DNA of 62,589 nucleotides, from positions 1-62,589 of the forward strand of contig CAIZNI010000059.1 in NCBI GenBank assembly GCA_903934295.1, given 5' to 3'. This DNA comes from an uncultured beta proteobacterium. Lineage in GTDB: Bacteria > Pseudomonadota > Gammaproteobacteria > Burkholderiales > Burkholderiaceae_E. The notes under the pieces were generated by a model. That model did no database searches, was not told the DNA's origin, and worked only from the letters and a program-made list of their open reading frames with translations. The position numbers and the translations under genes were made by a program. Positions 61,110-62,589 of this stretch are shown piece after piece (positions within the stretch are counted from its first letter, which is position 1; each line of letters opens with the position of its first letter).

Positions 61110-62589
61110 ATGGCAGTTTTCAACGGCACCGGCTCAGCGGATTCCCTGGTGGGAACGCCCCTGTCCGACACGCTCTATGGCAACGCCGGCAACGACACCC
61201 TGGACGCTGGCGCGGGCGATGACAGCCTCTACGGCGGCACCGGCAACGACTCCCTGCGTGGCGGCGACGGGGCCGATTACCTCAGCACCTACGGCAGCGA
61301 GGACGCCGATACCCTCGATGGGGGCGCCGGCAACGACACCCTGTTCGGAGGCGACGGCAGCGACTTAAGCCTGGGCGGCGCGGGCAACGACAGCCTGTGG
61401 GACCAGAGCGGCGGCAACGACACCTTGTCGGGCGGCGAGGGCGACGATCTGCTCAGCACCTATGGCAGCAGCGGCGCCGACAGCCTGAGCGGGGGACCCG
61501 GCAACGATTCACTCACCGGTGGCAATGACGGCGACCGGCTGCTGGGCGACGACGGTGCCGACTACCTGGACGGCAGCCTCGGCAACGACTTCCTGGAGGG
61601 TGGTGCCGGCGCCGACACGCTCTTCGGGGGCGCGGGCGACGACACCCTGGTGGCTGGACCGGGATCCGATTCGCTCTATGGCGGGGAGGGTGATGACCGT
61701 TATCTCATCGATGACCGGGTCTTTCTGATCATCGACACGCAAGGCTCGGCCGACAGCGCGCGGGTGTCGGTCGATTTCGTCAAGTTGCCGGCCGACATCG
61801 AGCTCATCGAGTACGCGCCGGGCGTGCGGGCCTTGCCCTACTGGATCGATGCGCTGCTGCCGGCTGCTGCCGCCGGCAACCAGTTCGCGACGCTGCTGGG
61901 TTCGGCGCGGCAGTTCACCTACGGTTTTCCGACTGCGCTGCCGGCTTACTACTCGTCGTCCGACGACGAAGGCGTCGGTTTCGCGGCGTTCAACGAGGCT
62001 CAGAAGGCCTTCGCGCGGCACGCGCTGGCGGTGGTGGCGACGGTGGCCGGCGTGGAATTCGTCGAATCCGTGTCCCTGTCGGTGCCCAACGCGATCGCCC
62101 TGGCGAACAATCGCCAACTCGACAGTGCCGGTTACGCCTACATGCCGAGCGCTTCTTTTATCGGTTCCGATGTCTTCCTGGATGTCGGTACCGCGTCCAA
62201 CCTGGCCCCGGCAGAGGGCGACTATTCCGCACTGACCCTGATCCACGAACTCGGTCATGCGCTGGGTCTGAAGCATCCGTTCGTCGGCGAGGCCGTCAAT
62301 GAAGGGCCCTATCTGCCGGTGCCCGAGGACGACACCGCCTGGACGGTGATGAGTTATACGGGACTTCTCGAGGAGTATTACCTGCGGTTCAGCCCGCTCG
62401 ACATCGCCGCCCTGCAGTATCTGTACGGACCGCCCGCCACCGCGCGCGCCGGCAATGATCTCTATCCGGTATCGGCTGGCGCGCCGAATTTCATCTGGGA
62501 TGGCGCGGGAGTCGACACGCTCGACCTGTCGGCGCTCGCGCAGGCGGCCACCGTCTATCTGACGCCGGGCTACTGGGGCTACGTCGGCA
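61110..62589 (+). CDS. second RTX protein with C-terminal-side M10 metallopeptidase, 3' truncated by window edge
   Basis: An open frame from ATG 61110 to the last base, about 493 codons, with no stop. A GAGG ribosome site lies upstream, and the gene begins 52 bases after the previous RTX stop. Residues 1 to about 215 are almost only RTX calcium-binding nonapeptides (GNAGNDTLDAGAGDDSLYGG and many like it). A peptidase domain follows with zinc site HELGHALGLKH (His379, His383, His389) and Met-turn TVMSYTG (Met414), then RFSPLDIAALQYLYGP as in serralysins. Thus the order, repeats first and protease second, is opposite to that in classical serralysins. The rest and any secretion signal lie beyond the edge. 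It has probably the same secretion route as its neighbour. Confidence 0.88.
   Translation, partial: MAVFNGTGSADSLVGTPLSDTLYGNAGNDTLDAGAGDDSLYGGTGNDSLRGGDGADYLSTYGSEDADTLDGGAGNDTLFGGDGSDLSLGGAGNDSLWDQSGGNDTLSGGEGDDLLSTYGSSGADSLSGGPGNDSLTGGNDGDRLLGDDGADYLDGSLGNDFLEGGAGADTLFGGAGDDTLVAGPGSDSLYGGEGDDRYLIDDRVFLIIDTQGSADSARVSVDFVKLPADIELIEYAPGVRALPYWIDALLPAAAAGNQFATLLGSARQFTYGFPTALPAYYSSSDDEGVGFAAFNEAQKAFARHALAVVATVAGVEFVESVSLSVPNAIALANNRQLDSAGYAYMPSASFIGSDVFLDVGTASNLAPAEGDYSALTLIHELGHALGLKHPFVGEAVNEGPYLPVPEDDTAWTVMSYTGLLEEYYLRFSPLDIAALQYLYGPPATARAGNDLYPVSAGAPNFIWDGAGVDTLDLSALAQAATVYLTPGYWGYVG

Noticed and set aside
61365-61367. A TTA codon and the absence of a closed ORF suggested a frameshift in the last gene
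   Set aside because: The frame from 61110 is open to the final base with intact RTX and peptidase motifs on both sides; the ORF is unclosed only because the window ends.

Overview
The window reads as chromosomal DNA of a high-GC betaproteobacterium, most likely Burkholderiales. I base this on roughly 70% G+C by eye, a DUF2863 gene, a Bug-type solute-binding protein, a betaproteobacterial-style sox cluster led by an ArsR-type SoxR, and PEP-CTERM proteins. The genus cannot be fixed from sequence alone. I see no tRNA, rRNA, CRISPR array, transposase, integrase or phage gene. Coding density is very high and most neighbours overlap by 1-17 bases. The first gene (an RND permease) and the last gene (an RTX protease) run off the window edges.

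Layout. 1-3110: the end of an RND efflux permease, then a dnaQ-like exonuclease. 3278-9071: a PgaC/PgaD-like exopolysaccharide synthase with a secreted PA14-like protein that has a PEP-CTERM-like tail and a TPR/outer-membrane-barrel protein, then DUF2863. 9073-17928: a thiosulfate-oxidation locus, with a SoxW-like thioredoxin divergent from soxR-soxCDYZAXB-soxH. A 22-bp palindrome lies in the divergent promoter. 18055-29185: an orphan biotinyl-domain protein, a minus-strand quinone oxidoreductase and D-aminoacylase-type amidohydrolase, a divergent HSL esterase, a first DUF1800-DUF1501 pair, an alkyl sulfatase, an orphan TAXI binding protein and a DUF2189 membrane protein. 29177-33854 (minus): a complete branched-chain-amino-acid-type ABC importer. 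34034-46171: a PRISE-like reductase, a complete peptide/nickel-type ABC importer, a crotonase-fold protein, a paired acyl-CoA dehydrogenase, a Bug binding protein and a dienelactone hydrolase. This group looks like uptake plus CoA-thioester catabolism of an unidentified substrate.

46386-62589: a THxN-type PEP-CTERM protein, a strong hairpin, and then a candidate promoter driving nine tightly packed genes. These are a lipoprotein cytochrome c, a TlpA-like thioredoxin, a DUF4266 lipoprotein, a DUF3570 barrel, ApbE (FMN transferase), a DUF1800 lipoprotein, a Tat-exported DUF1501 protein, a 2,269-residue RTX/M10 protein with eleven Ig-like repeats and a DUF4214 tail, and a second RTX/M10 protease cut by the window edge. 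All but the last two have an envelope-targeting signal or are membrane or periplasm proteins. The set combines redox chemistry (heme, thiol, flavin) with Tat export and probable type I secretion. This is my best candidate for an undescribed system.

Other points for follow-up: a crotonase-fold enzyme that lacks both catalytic glutamates, a 12-bp inverted pair in the 21.0-21.3 kb divergent region, a hairpin that could mask a ribosome binding site at 35.2 kb, a duplicated ribosome binding site at 51.2 kb, and short tandem repeats in several exported proteins.
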